The notes: generated by a model not told the origin, from the letters alone. DNA of 5,698 nucleotides from Anaerolineae bacterium (GCA_016928755.1 JAFGKB010000295.1:1-5698), one strand, 5' to 3'; shown: positions 1 through 5,698, numbered from the stretch's first letter. A program made the numbers and translations.

Positions 1-1379
1 CCCCGCTGTACCTCACGCACCAATTCCCGGAGATTCGTTATCATTTGCGCGAAGGCATTCCCCAACACATCCGCCTCAGATTGGGGTGTGACCCGTGTGG
101 TTAAATCCCCCTCCGCCAGCCGGTTAGCTGAAGCAGCCATGCCCTGGAGATAAACCATCATCTCCACAAAGGCATTCCCTAACAAGTCAGTGCTACCCTT
201 TGGCTCCACCTTCACATCCAGATCACCGGCGGCAATATGCCGGGCAGCCGTCGCAGTTTCACGGAAATAAGCCGTCAAGCCGTTGAATGAATGACCAATA
301 ACCCCTAGCTCATCTTTGCGAGCATTAATCTTTTTTATCTTATCCCAATCCATCCCGGCAAGCTCGGCATCACCCAAAGAAAGGTATCTGGCACCTTGAG
401 AGATAGTCATAATCGGATTCGCAATACTACCGGAAAACCAAAAAGCAAGCACTACAACGATAGCCATCGTACACAGCGCAATTAGAATGAGCATATTCTG
501 CAAGCGAATGGTCGCAGCAAATGCCTCAGTTTGGTCTTGTTCAATCACTAAAGCCCACAATTGAGAACCAATATACCGGTAAGCCCCCAAAACGGTATTC
601 CCCCGGTAGTCCTCATACTCATCAACGCCCTCAATTCCAGAGCGTGCTTGCCGAGAACCCAACGTATCAATTTGGTATTCTAACTCTGCAAACTCCTCGA
701 TTAAACCAGCCTCGCGCAATTCATCGGCAAACCGAGGAGCGGTAATAAAATACCCATCTCGATTAACCAAATACGCATCCCCGGTCTTACCTATATGGGA
801 TTGCTCTAAAAGGCCAGAAATATAGGTAGTCTGGACAACCGCTCCCGCTACACCAACTACTTCACCATTTGCCCGTACCGGCGCAGCAAACACGATAATA
901 GGCCGGTCACTAGTACGAGAGATGAGAATATCCGAGGCCACAACCCGCCCTTGCATTGCTTGCTGAAAATAATCACGGTCGAAAAGATTAGAAGTCGATC
1001 CAGCAGTATCGAAAACCCGGTTCCCGTCGGGCGTTAAAATAAAGATATTCTGGTAAATGCCCCATTGATCAAAACGCTGTTTTAATACAGCCATGATTTT
1101 ATCCTGGTCCATAGATTGTACATCGGGAGTCTCGGCAAGCGTGACCACATCATCCTTACGCTCATCCAACCATTGGGTTATAGCAGCCACTTGCAAATCA
1201 GCCGTAATGCTGAATTCGTCCTCTATACGCTCCCGGAGCATAGCCCGGCTCTGAACAAAACTCAACAAACCAATAACGATAATGGGGGTCAGAGAAAGTC
1301 CCAGACAAATTAACAGTAGCTTACTACGTAGGGAATACCAGAAATTAATCTTTGCTTCATTGTCCATCTTGTTTTCCAT
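1..1379 (-). CDS. Transmembrane chemoreceptor (probable methyl-accepting chemotaxis protein), dCache sensor plus three HAMP units, 3' end cut by window edge
   Basis: The frame is open from ATG 1379 to the left edge (459 complete codons); the C-terminus is missing. Seen: TM1 at about residues 20-42, a periplasmic region 43-290, TM2 at about 294-317. The periplasmic part resembles a double-Cache (dCache_1) domain, with DRDYF at 134-138, DRPIIVFAAPV at 158-168 and GKTGDAYLVNRDG at 197-209. After TM2 come a HAMP (Pro322, DELG 356-359) and two further HAMP-like units (GDL 385-387 with DLLG 398-401; GDL 424-426 with DVLG 437-440). The start is supported by GAGGAGA at 1387-1393, 7 nt before the ATG; Met5 is spaced less well. 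The gene lies 39 bp downstream of cheW on the same strand, which argues for an MCP that signals through CheW/CheA. The output domain is not in the window, so a histidine kinase or cyclase with the same sensor cannot be formally excluded. The ligand is unknown: the RxW signature of amino-acid-binding dCache domains is not evident (RDYF instead). Confidence 0.85.
   Translation of the reverse strand, partial: MENKMDNEAKINFWYSLRSKLLLICLGLSLTPIIVIGLLSFVQSRAMLRERIEDEFSITADLQVAAITQWLDERKDDVVTLAETPDVQSMDQDKIMAVLKQRFDQWGIYQNIFILTPDGNRVFDTAGSTSNLFDRDYFQQAMQGRVVASDILISRTSDRPIIVFAAPVRANGEVVGVAGAVVQTTYISGLLEQSHIGKTGDAYLVNRDGYFITAPRFADELREAGLIEEFAELEYQIDTLGSRQARSGIEGVDEYEDYRGNTVLGAYRYIGSQLWALVIEQDQTEAFAATIRLQNMLILIALCTMAIVVVLAFWFSGSIANPIMTISQGARYLSLGDAELAGMDWDKIKKINARKDELGVIGHSFNGLTAYFRETATAARHIAAGDLDVKVEPKGSTDLLGNAFVEMMVYLQGMAASANRLAEGDLTTRVTPQSEADVLGNAFAQMITNLRELVREVQR
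39..233 (-). repeat. Tandem HAMP-coding repeat inside the receptor gene
   Basis: Two in-frame units, residues 383-408 (bases 156-233) and 422-447 (bases 39-116), share the pattern A-x-G-D-L, D-x-L-G-N-A-F, with a period of 39 residues (117 bp). DNA identity is visible locally: AAGGCATTCCC occurs in both copies on the plus strand (near 53 and 171). This is a protein-domain duplication (poly-HAMP), not a mobile repeat. Further units may follow past the left edge. Confidence 0.7.
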
Positions 1380-1418
1380 AACTATATCTCCTCAATTAAA
1401 AACAGCAGTATACAAAGC

Positions 1419-2228
1419 CTAAACAGAGGGTAAAACCTTTTTTAAATCCAATAAAATAATTAGTTGATCTTCTAACTTTGCAATTCCAGAAATATAGGCG
1501 GAATCTGTAGCGGTATTAATAGGGGAAGGGGGATCAATATCACCCACAGATACCCGTAAGACAGCATCCACTGAATCTACAATGAGACCGGCAGGAATGC
1601 CCCCAACCTTAGCGACTACAATACGACTTTTCTTAGTCGGAGTAAAGACCGGTAACCCTAACCGCTTGCGTAAATCAAGCACCGGCAACACCGTACCCCG
1701 CAAATTGGTTAACCCCTCTACAAAATACGGGGCTTGGGGGACTGCCGTAATCGGTTGTAATTTGATAACACTTTCAACAGTACCAATATCTACGCCGTAA
1801 CATTCATCAGCTAATGTAAATACTACGAGCTGAATTTTTTCCTCTTCCACAACCACAACCGTATCCACTTCATCTTCTACTTCAGAAAACGTATCAGGGG
1901 GAAGTCCCTCCATAGACGAAGGCAACACGGATAAATCACTATCACAAAGAGACGCAGAGGTTTCTTCAATCTGAGAGGCTTCTTCGCTTATAGGTTCGAG
2001 TACCAACTCAGTATCTTGTAAATCTTCACCGGTGGATTGGGGAAATTCAACAGGTGCGGACAAACTCTCATCACCAGCAACAGAGCCTTGAGGTATAACA
2101 TCAGCCTCAGATGGCACAGTGGCATTAACAGTGTCTGAGTCAGGTGGACTGTGTACATAACTTCCCGGCTCTCCTGATTGTGGCAAAGAATTAGCTAAGC
2201 CCAGTTCAGATTTATCATCCCGGCTCAT
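1419..2228 (-). CDS. cheW: CheW-like chemotaxis coupling protein with a ~125-residue acidic N-terminal extension
   Basis: CheW links chemoreceptors to the kinase CheA in cytoplasmic signalling arrays. The CheW domain fills residues about 130-269: IQLVVFTLADECYGVDI (132-148), the hallmark NLRGTVLPVLDLRKRLGL (175-192, including the conserved Arg of NLRG), LIVDSVDAVL (215-224) and ISGIAKLEDQLIILLDL (246-262). A typical CheW is about 150-170 residues; this one has 269 because residues 1-126 form a Ser/Pro/Asp/Glu-rich, probably disordered tail with almost no Lys or Arg. No CheA catalytic or receiver domain is present. ATG 2228 is supported by AGGGAG at 2237-2242, 8 nt upstream. The receptor gene follows after 39 bp with no terminator between them, so the two are likely co-transcribed, and this CheW may be dedicated to that receptor. 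Family assignment is firm; the role of the tail is unknown. Confidence 0.93.
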   Translation of the reverse strand: MSRDDKSELGLANSLPQSGEPGSYVHSPPDSDTVNATVPSEADVIPQGSVAGDESLSAPVEFPQSTGEDLQDTELVLEPISEEASQIEETSASLCDSDLSVLPSSMEGLPPDTFSEVEDEVDTVVVVEEEKIQLVVFTLADECYGVDIGTVESVIKLQPITAVPQAPYFVEGLTNLRGTVLPVLDLRKRLGLPVFTPTKKSRIVVAKVGGIPAGLIVDSVDAVLRVSVGDIDPPSPINTATDSAYISGIAKLEDQLIILLDLKKVLPSV

Positions 2229-2477
2229 AATTTTTACTCCCTATTACTCTTAAGTAATTTTAAAAATATCCAGATTACGAATACAAGTTGTTTCAACAAA
2301 TATTTTTAATCTTTTAACCCAGATAATACCTACTAAATCCGCACTTTAAGGAAATGAGTTGGATAACTGACACCATCATTATGATAGTCAAAGACACCCT
2401 ACATAAGTAGCACAAGTAATTATCTTGTTTATATTGTAAACGAAAACCAAGATTTCCACAACTATGAGTTAGTATTT

Positions 2478-2517
2478 TATAACCTTTATAAGGCAATATA
2501 ACCATAAGACGGTTATA
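2478..2517. promoter_or_regulatory. Candidate operator: three TATAACC elements, two forming an inverted repeat
   Basis: TATAACC occurs at 2478-2484 and 2497-2503, and its exact reverse complement GGTTATA at 2511-2517. The last two form a perfect 7-bp inverted repeat around a 7-nt spacer. A shorter imperfect palindrome, CCTT-TAT-AAGG (2483-2493), lies between the first two copies. The cluster ends 47 bp before ATG 2565, just upstream of the candidate core promoter, where activator or repressor sites often lie. Because the region is AT-rich, chance recurrence of an AT-rich heptamer is possible. Confidence 0.35.
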
Positions 2518-2552
2518 CCAACAATAATATTTCAAAAATCTGGTTTTTAAAG

Positions 2553-2558
2553 TAGAAT
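2553..2558 (+). promoter_or_regulatory. Candidate -10 element giving a leaderless transcript
   Basis: TAGAAT (TANNNT type) ends 6 nt before the A of ATG 2565, the distance expected between a -10 box and the transcription start. No Shine-Dalgarno-like sequence exists between it and the ATG (aatcgacct). An in-frame TAG at 2553-2555 lies inside the hexamer, so the protein cannot start further upstream on this frame. The -35 at the matching spacing is weak (TTTCAA-like at 2530-2535). Leaderless initiation is an inference. Confidence 0.4.
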
Positions 2559-2564
2559 CGACCT

Positions 2565-3608
2565 ATGATACATAAGAACAGGCATTTTAAACCTCTTGCT
2601 TTAACCGTAGCGGTTACCCTATGCATCCTACTCACGACCTGTACATCAAAAATCCCTAATGCGAACTCGCACCACATACTCTATCTGGCAGGTGAGGAGT
2701 CCGGTAACACACAGATTTGGGAGCTAGATTGGGAAACACGAAATGCCCAAAAGCTGGCACAGCTTCCCGGTGATGTACTCGAATATGTCATTTCACCGGA
2801 TGGGCAACTCATTCTGGCACCGGTATTACGTACAGATGGAGGCCAGGACTTATGGATGATAGAAACCAACAACGGACACGCAAAGCTCTGGTTAGATTGT
2901 ACCCCAGATGATTGCACCGCCCCATCCTGGTCTCCCGACAGTCAAAACATCATCTATACACGGATTACAGACGGAACGACTACACTTTGGGAAGCCACTA
3001 GTGACACAGGAATCACACACCCGTTTTTTCCCGATTCCGATATCCAAGCTGGCTATGCATTATGGTCACCGGATGGGCAACAATTGGCCTATGTAGACCC
3101 AGAAGGTCAGGTCTGCATATTCACCTTATCAGATGCGGACACCCAATGTATTCCGGCAAAGATGGAAGCACGCCCGACATGGTCCCCGGACGGGAACATA
3201 TTATTAGTCACCGATATGCGCTTGGGTACCGGCTTTGTAAGTCACATTCTACGGGTCAATCTCCAATCCTATATGTTACTGGACTTAAGCCGGAGTTTTA
3301 ATGTAGAAGACGACGCACCGGCATGGTCACCCAATGGCCAATGGATCGCATTTCGCAGCCGTGCAGCCGGGGCAGCGATGGGAAAACAGATCTGGTTAAT
3401 GCCGGCCAATGGGGTGGAGGCTTATGCCCTAACGGCAGAACCAGAATTCCACTATGGGCCACCGGTATGGGCAGCAAATAGTGAGACCCTGATTGTGACC
3501 CAGTATTCAACAGAGGGCAACCAAACGCTATGGGCTATTTCAATAGCCACTGGGAGCCAGGAACAACTTGTAACTAATGGTTACCGGCCTCAATGGGCAA
3601 CAAAATAG
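2565..3608 (+). CDS. PD40/TolB-like six-repeat beta-propeller lipoprotein, function unknown
   Basis: The 347-residue protein has a basic N-region (KNRHFK), a hydrophobic stretch (10-23) and a lipobox-like LTTC with Cys26, so it is probably a lipoprotein outside the cytoplasm; Thr at -1 is not the usual Gly/Ala/Ser. The mature part is a beta-propeller of WD40-like (PD40) repeats, each marked by W/S-P-D-G or a variant: SPDG 77-80, SPDS 123-126, SPDG 168-171, SPDG 207-210, SPNG 255-258, and a degenerate AANS 303-306. Such repeats occur in the TolB C-terminal propeller and the DPP-IV/acylaminoacyl peptidase N-terminal propeller. No TolB N-terminal domain and no hydrolase domain is present. Cys112/Cys117 and Cys184/Cys195 could form disulfides, which fits an exported protein. 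The start is the only ATG that preserves the signal peptide; it lacks a Shine-Dalgarno. The gene is divergent from cheW and convergent with the VWA gene. A protein-binding or scaffold role is likely, but the partner is unknown. Confidence 0.85.
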   Translation: MIHKNRHFKPLALTVAVTLCILLTTCTSKIPNANSHHILYLAGEESGNTQIWELDWETRNAQKLAQLPGDVLEYVISPDGQLILAPVLRTDGGQDLWMIETNNGHAKLWLDCTPDDCTAPSWSPDSQNIIYTRITDGTTTLWEATSDTGITHPFFPDSDIQAGYALWSPDGQQLAYVDPEGQVCIFTLSDADTQCIPAKMEARPTWSPDGNILLVTDMRLGTGFVSHILRVNLQSYMLLDLSRSFNVEDDAPAWSPNGQWIAFRSRAAGAAMGKQIWLMPANGVEAYALTAEPEFHYGPPVWAANSETLIVTQYSTEGNQTLWAISIATGSQEQLVTNGYRPQWATK

Positions 3609-3610
3609 AA

Positions 3611-3637
3611 CCCTCCAGGAAATAGTTCCCTGGAGGG
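3611..3637. terminator. Shared hairpin terminator between convergent genes
   Basis: CCCTCCAGG (3611-3619) and CCTGGAGGG (3629-3637) form a perfect, GC-rich 9-bp stem with a 9-nt loop, 2 nt after the stop of the PD40 gene and 20 nt past the stop of the VWA gene. On the minus strand the stem is followed by a T-rich stretch (TTCTATTTTG); on the plus strand the tail (taaagagtag) has no T-run. It is therefore a better intrinsic terminator for the VWA gene and may protect the 3' end of the plus-strand transcript. Confidence 0.75.
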
Positions 3638-3657
3638 TAAAGAGTAGTCATAATTGT

Positions 3658-5316
3658 CTAGCGGGTCTCAGATAGAGACTGAGAAAGCTCCACAAGATGG
3701 CTGAACTCCTGTACATCTTCATCATTCGGGAAATATTCCGCAATACGGCGGGCATCCAAAGCTATGTCGGACAATTCGGTCCCTGCATCTTTAGCCCAGT
3801 AGCTACCCCGTAGAATTTCGGCATACTGGGCAACGATAACTGAGAGTTGGAAGCTGTGCGATGTCTGCTCGAATTCACCAGCAAAATCCGCAACAGCGAT
3901 AGCTTTGTTGATTTCCACAACCTCACCAAATTCAGGGGCCTCGTAACGGACATAAACTGTCATAGCGGGTTGGTGTGCTGGCGCATCTTTCTGTAACTTA
4001 ACCTCATATAATGCGGTTACACTGTGCCCCACTCCAATCTCACCGGCATCAACATCATCATTACGGAAGTCCTCATCGGCAACATCGCGGTTTTCATAAC
4101 CCAAGAGACGGTAACGGCTGATGACACTAGGATTAAAGTCTACCTGAATCTTGGCATCCTTGGCAATCACTTGTAATGTAGAGGTCAAATCGTGGACAAA
4201 GACCCGCTCGGCCTCTTTCAAGGTGTCCACATAAGTATAGAAGCCATTACCATCGTTAGCCAATTGTTCCATTAAGGTGTCGTTGTAGTTCCCCATACCA
4301 AAACCGACGGTGGTCAGATAAATATCATCCGCAGCATATTCCCGAATCTGCTTCAAGATAGAATCTGGGCCGGTGGAACCCACATTGGCGACACCATCAG
4401 AGCAGAGAATGACCCGGTTGATGGCATCAGGGTCAAATTCACGGGAGGCCAAACGATAAGCCAAAACCAAGCCCTCTTCTGCATTCGTCGAACCTTCCGG
4501 CTCCAAATTATCAATAGCCTTGAAGATACGGCGGTAATTATCACCAACAGAAGTATGTTCCAGGATTGTATGTGCCTGGGAACCATAGACCACAATACCA
4601 ACCTTGTCCGTAGGACGCAACTCCTCAACCAGCATCGCCAATGCATCTTTCACCAGTTCTAACCGGTTCTCCATATCCATAGAACCAGATACATCAATCA
4701 CAAAAGTCAACACTACATCCTTGCGCTCTTCTGGCGGGATTTCGTAGCCCTGTAAGCCAACACGCACCAGGTGATAATTCTCGGTATAGGGTGACGGTGA
4801 ACCTTCGAGATGGATGGCAAATGCACCGGATTCCGGCGGCGCGTAGTTATAGTCGAAGAAATTGACATACTCTTCCACCCGCACCGACTCATCAGCAGGT
4901 AAGAAACCATCGTTGACATAACGACGCATCACGGTATAAGATGCTGTATCAACATCCACAGCAAAAGTAGAGAAATGATCGTCCTCTGTATCAATGCGGG
5001 GATTCGCTCCATAGTCCTCAAAGAACACATCCCCATAGGGTTGGTCATTAGGTTCAGCCGAACCCCCTGTTGACGGGCCACCCCCGGCATCAGAGTTATT
5101 CGTAGCCGAGGCGGTAGGCATAGGGGGTAGAGGTTCTTGGGCACTTTCATAATACACCCCCTCTGGTTCATCCGCCATATCATAGTTACGGACAACCTCT
5201 TGCTCTTCCACCTGACCGGATAAAGTCATTGCATCTGGTGACAGCGCACTACAACTACTAACCACTACGCTCAGTAAAACTAACAAACCCACTACAAAAC
5301 GGCTATAGGTCTTCAT
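3658..5316 (-). CDS. YfbK-type von Willebrand factor A domain lipoprotein (VWA with vWF_A N-terminal and DUF3520 regions)
   Basis: The 552-residue protein has a signal peptide with a hydrophobic core (8-19) and a lipobox VSSC with Cys22, so it is predicted to be a membrane-anchored lipoprotein. A low-complexity Pro/Ser/Gly/Asn linker (60-95) leads into the N-terminal region of the family (about 100-200, with STFAVDVDTASYTVMRRYVN and EEYVNFFDY). The VWA domain spans about 200-380 with a complete metal-binding MIDAS: DVSGS (Asp208, Ser210, Ser212), Thr277 in GSTNAEEG, and Asp307 in LCSDG. Residues about 385-548 match the DUF3520-type C-terminal region that follows VWA in this family. Length is near that of E. 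coli YfbK. VWA domains bind protein partners through a divalent cation; the partner here is unknown. The start has a very strong AGGAGGAG at 5321-5328, 4 nt before the ATG, but this lies in a predicted hairpin (5317-5391). The gene appears monocistronic, with a hairpin terminator at 3611-3637. Confidence 0.92.
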   Translation of the reverse strand: MKTYSRFVVGLLVLLSVVVSSCSALSPDAMTLSGQVEEQEVVRNYDMADEPEGVYYESAQEPLPPMPTASATNNSDAGGGPSTGGSAEPNDQPYGDVFFEDYGANPRIDTEDDHFSTFAVDVDTASYTVMRRYVNDGFLPADESVRVEEYVNFFDYNYAPPESGAFAIHLEGSPSPYTENYHLVRVGLQGYEIPPEERKDVVLTFVIDVSGSMDMENRLELVKDALAMLVEELRPTDKVGIVVYGSQAHTILEHTSVGDNYRRIFKAIDNLEPEGSTNAEEGLVLAYRLASREFDPDAINRVILCSDGVANVGSTGPDSILKQIREYAADDIYLTTVGFGMGNYNDTLMEQLANDGNGFYTYVDTLKEAERVFVHDLTSTLQVIAKDAKIQVDFNPSVISRYRLLGYENRDVADEDFRNDDVDAGEIGVGHSVTALYEVKLQKDAPAHQPAMTVYVRYEAPEFGEVVEINKAIAVADFAGEFEQTSHSFQLSVIVAQYAEILRGSYWAKDAGTELSDIALDARRIAEYFPNDEDVQEFSHLVELSQSLSETR

Positions 5317-5391
5317 CGCTCTCCTCCTGTTTAACGATAAGTATTTTTAGGCTTTGTTGCCTTTTCTACTTATTCCATGCAGAGGAGAGCG
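5317..5391 (-). promoter_or_regulatory. Nested hairpin leader that sequesters the Shine-Dalgarno of the VWA gene
   Basis: Three perfect inverted repeats are nested around almost the same centre (5354 to 5355.5): CGCTCTCCTC 5317-5326 with GAGGAGAGCG 5382-5391 (10 bp); ATAAGTA 5337-5343 with TACTTAT 5367-5373 (7 bp); AGGC 5349-5352 with GCCT 5359-5362 (4 bp, 6-nt loop). In the minus-strand mRNA the 3' arm of the outer stem covers most of AGGAGGAG and runs to the base before the ATG. The internal loop between the two inner stems is A-rich. There is no T-run on the 3' side and the coding region follows at once, so this is not a terminator. It could be a translational on/off element, an RNA thermometer or a ligand- or protein-bound leader. 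I do not recognise a known riboswitch class. Confidence 0.6.
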
Positions 5392-5545
5392 AAAAAGTTC
5401 ACGGATTTGGCCCAATTTCCGGGAAAATTCCGTTTTAGCTACTAAGAAAGTCTCGACGGCACATAACCAGCGGCCCCGTCACCCTGAGCGAAGCCGAAGG
5501 GTCTCAACTTTCTCTCTGAACGGAACCGTGTCTTGCGGTTGTTAC
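5392..5545. other. Intergenic region upstream of the VWA leader
   Basis: No gene is supported here. The stretch should contain the VWA promoter on the minus strand, but I find no convincing -10/-35 pair. It holds a short odd palindrome, TTTCC-g-GGAAA (5416-5426), about 25 bp upstream of the leader hairpin and a possible protein-binding site, and the dispersed repeat at 5478-5505. The plus strand has a stop-free frame without an ATG start; its translation reads through the repeat as PERSRR, a typical spurious product. Confidence 0.5.
5478..5505. repeat. Dispersed palindromic intergenic repeat (CCCTGAGCGAAGCCGAAGGG type)
   Basis: GTCACCCTGAGCGAAGCCGA followed by AGGGTCTC forms a short imperfect hairpin with ACCCT (5481-5485) pairing AGGGT (5498-5502). 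From memory, this sequence and close variants recur in intergenic regions of many environmental bacterial genomes, including Chloroflexota, and often yield the spurious peptide PERSRR. Only one copy is in this window, so its repeat status rests on that recollection. Confidence 0.6.
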
Positions 5546-5698
5546 TCAGTAGTGACCCCACTGCCCAGATGTCCATCCCCAACTATAAAGCGTAATAACG
5601 CTGCTTTTAACAGAACGGATAAAGGCAATCCCAGAAATAGTCTCTGTGTGTTGACGTTGGAAGGCGGCATCATAACCGGATTCTTTCTCCAACGCCCA
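5546..5698 (-). CDS. Possible C-terminal fragment of an unidentified protein, cut by the right edge
   Basis: A minus-strand frame is open from the right edge to a TGA at 5546-5548, giving 50 residues that begin WALEKESGYD and end WTSGQWGHY. I do not recognise a family. If real, it is the 3' end of a gene transcribed in the same direction as the VWA gene, ending 229 bp upstream of it. Doubt remains: another minus-strand frame (starting near 5672, ending 5545) is also open, the region contains a small hairpin at 5589-5602, and 50 codons without a stop is weak evidence. Confidence 0.25.
   Translation of the reverse strand, partial: WALEKESGYDAAFQRQHTETISGIAFIRSVKSSVITLYSWGWTSGQWGHY
5589..5608. 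other. Small hairpin with short T-run
   Basis: AGCGT-AATA-ACGCT (5589-5602) is a perfect 5-bp stem with a 4-nt loop, followed on the plus strand by gcTTTT. On the minus strand the tail is TTATAG. It could be a weak terminator on the plus strand, but no plus-strand gene is seen before it. The stem is short enough to be coincidental. Confidence 0.25.

Larger units (their letters stand above)
2229..2564. other. AT-rich divergent intergenic region
   Basis: This 336 bp spacer lies between the divergent cheW and PD40 lipoprotein starts and must hold both promoters. It is clearly more AT-rich than the flanking genes. Seen: the cheW Shine-Dalgarno (2237-2242); a minus-strand TATTAT, a possible -10 for cheW, at 2323-2328, without a convincing -35; an inverted repeat TTGTT/AACAA at 2288-2299; another, GTTTA-5 nt-TAAAC, at 2427-2441; a TATAACC cluster at 2478-2517; and a -10-like TAGAAT at 2553-2558. 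The longest ORF inside (minus strand, 2314-2535) has no ribosome binding site and an atypical composition, and I do not call it a gene. Confidence 0.6.

Noticed and set aside
521..1313. Plus-strand ORFs opposite the receptor gene
   Set aside because: The minus-strand frame gives continuous TM, Cache and HAMP signatures; the antisense ORFs have no motif or ribosome binding site.
2288..2299. TTGTT/AACAA palindrome as a cheW operator or -35
   Set aside because: Arms are only 5 bp in AT-rich DNA and the matching -10 at standard spacing is poor (TAATCT); noted in the spacer entry only.
2314..2535. Minus-strand 73-residue ORF in the divergent spacer
   Set aside because: No ribosome binding site, composition driven by AT-rich DNA, overlaps candidate promoter elements, no recognisable motif.
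4353..5195. Several minus-strand ORFs of 60-100 codons inside the VWA gene
   Set aside because: Out-of-frame shadows of a complete, domain-matching reading frame.
5370..5378. Minimal upstream ORF ATG-GAA-TAA in the VWA leader
   Set aside because: Preceded by an anti-Shine-Dalgarno-like CTCTCCTC, so initiation is unlikely; two codons can occur by chance.
5545..5673. Small minus-strand ORF beginning with two ATG codons (MMPPSNVNTQRL...)
   Set aside because: The nearest GGAG is too far upstream (about 13 nt), another minus-strand frame is open over the same bases, and no family is recognised.
5351..5698. Plus-strand stop-free frame of about 116 codons to the right edge
   Set aside because: No ATG with a ribosome binding site near its start, overlaps the VWA leader hairpin antisense, and reads through the dispersed repeat as the known spurious PERSRR-type peptide.

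Overview
The window carries four recognisable protein genes, one possible gene fragment and several regulatory sites. It looks like bacterial chromosome of moderate GC content. Two signs suggest an uncultured Chloroflexota/Anaerolineae-type bacterium: a chemoreceptor with tandem HAMP units beside its own CheW, and an interspersed CCCTGAGCGAAGCCGAAGGG repeat. This is an inference from gene style only, and other phyla are possible. I see no tRNA, rRNA, CRISPR array, insertion sequence, phage or defence gene.

Layout. Minus strand, right to left from 2228: a cheW gene with a long acidic N-terminal extension (1419-2228), then after 39 bp a transmembrane receptor (start 1379) that runs off the left edge. 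It has a dCache-type sensor domain and three HAMP or HAMP-like units; its output domain lies outside the window. An AT-rich divergent spacer (2229-2564) holds several short inverted and direct repeats. On the plus strand, 2565-3608 encodes a six-repeat PD40/TolB-like beta-propeller lipoprotein with no Shine-Dalgarno. A -10-like hexamer sits at leaderless distance from its ATG. A strong hairpin (3611-3637) separates it from a convergent minus-strand gene (3658-5316) for a YfbK-type von Willebrand factor A lipoprotein with an intact MIDAS.

The 5' leader of the VWA gene is the most striking non-coding element. Three nested, nearly concentric inverted repeats (5317-5391) would fold its mRNA leader into one long hairpin whose outer stem buries the Shine-Dalgarno up to the base before the ATG. 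The last 300 bp hold a dispersed palindromic repeat (5478-5505), a small hairpin, and an open minus-strand frame that may be the C-terminus of another gene.

How the genes fit together: CheW and the receptor are probably one chemosensory operon, with CheW coupling the receptor to a CheA kinase encoded elsewhere. The two lipoproteins are envelope-facing, and nothing in the sequence ties them directly to chemotaxis. I see ordinary gene families here. The unusual content is in the translation and transcription control sites, not in a new multi-gene system.
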